Assembly (NCBI GenBank): GCA_020696915.1
Contig: JAJFMR010000455.1
Span: forward strand, 1 to 5,535
DNA from: Rhizobiaceae bacterium
GTDB taxonomy: Bacteria > Pseudomonadota > Alphaproteobacteria > Rhizobiales > Rhizobiaceae
Direction: 5' to 3'
Length of the DNA: 5,535 nucleotides
Of the stretch, positions 5,486 through 5,535 are shown piece after piece. The notes under the pieces are model-generated. The model did no database searches and was not told the origin of the DNA. It saw only the letters and a list, made by a program, of their open reading frames with translations. The position numbers and the translations under genes are program-made. Numbering within the stretch: position 1 is the stretch's first letter; every line of letters starts with the position of its first letter.

Positions 5486-5535
5486 TGGCGCGAGTGACGG
5501 GGCTCGAACCCGCGACCTCCGGCGTGACAGGCCGG
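5486..5535 (-). tRNA. tRNA-Asp(GUC), partial (3' portion)
   Basis: Reading the minus strand into the window: anticodon stem CCGGC, loop CTGTCAC with anticodon GTC (plus-strand positions 5526-5528), stem GCCGG, variable loop AGGTC, T-arm GCGGG-TTCGAGC-CCCGT (one G-T pair), acceptor 3' strand CACTCGC, discriminator G and an encoded CCA ending at 5486. Anticodon GTC and the G discriminator are both aspartate identity features. The D-arm and 5' acceptor strand lie beyond the window. A T5 run starts two bases after CCA on the minus strand and may end transcription. The gene converges on phnN. Confidence 0.93.

Noticed and set aside
1..5535. CRISPR arrays, insertion sequences, long direct repeats, riboswitches
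   Set aside because: Reading both strands gave no repeated units, transposase motifs, terminal inverted repeats or recognisable riboswitch cores.

Overview
The window is GC-rich and gene-dense, and looks like the chromosome of an alphaproteobacterium, most likely Hyphomicrobiales (Rhizobiales) near the Phyllobacteriaceae/Mesorhizobium group. Grounds: a TtuC/DmlA-type dehydrogenase, a membrane-anchored coiled-coil M23 protein with the RGDHIRHFTVRPW-type N-terminus I associate with that order, a lysine- and alanine-rich protein opening with 'KxLPKRIAxVKxPK', an alphaproteobacterial EcfG-type promoter, and a tRNA-Asp whose arms fit that class. The taxon is an inference from family resemblance; no database was searched.

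Layout, left to right. (1) 30-1103 (+): complete tartrate/D-malate dehydrogenase, with a 9-bp inverted repeat bracketing its stop codon. (2) 1266-1486 (+): a self-contained mini-gene made of a perfect GGAAC-N16-CGTT promoter (general stress sigma factor type), an AAGGAG ribosome site, a 25-codon hydrophobic reading frame (1322-1399) and a 12-bp terminator hairpin. (3) 1608-2687 (+): M23/LytM-domain inner-membrane protein with irregularities at both ends. Its conserved-looking N-terminal sequence extends upstream of any good start codon into an in-frame stop that abuts the terminator, and its C-terminus stops before the HxH zinc/catalytic motif. It may be a decaying gene. (4) 2688-3093: about 400 bases with no convincing gene. 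(5) 3094-3447 (+): 117-aa conserved-type protein of unknown function, convergent with (6) 3534-4043 (-): SixA-like histidine phosphatase with a 14-bp palindrome just before its start. (7) 4044-4787: about 740 bases with only coding-like patches in shifting frames. (8) 4788-5342 (+): phnN, ribose 1,5-bisphosphate phosphokinase, without visible phn partners. (9) 5486-5535 (-): 3' half of tRNA-Asp(GUC), running off the window.

No pathway links these genes. They look like independent housekeeping and accessory units. The two gene-poor stretches, the truncated M23 gene and the orphan phnN beside a tRNA suggest local rearrangement and decay. The most interesting item is the stress-promoter-driven 25-aa membrane peptide, which is too small for routine gene callers.
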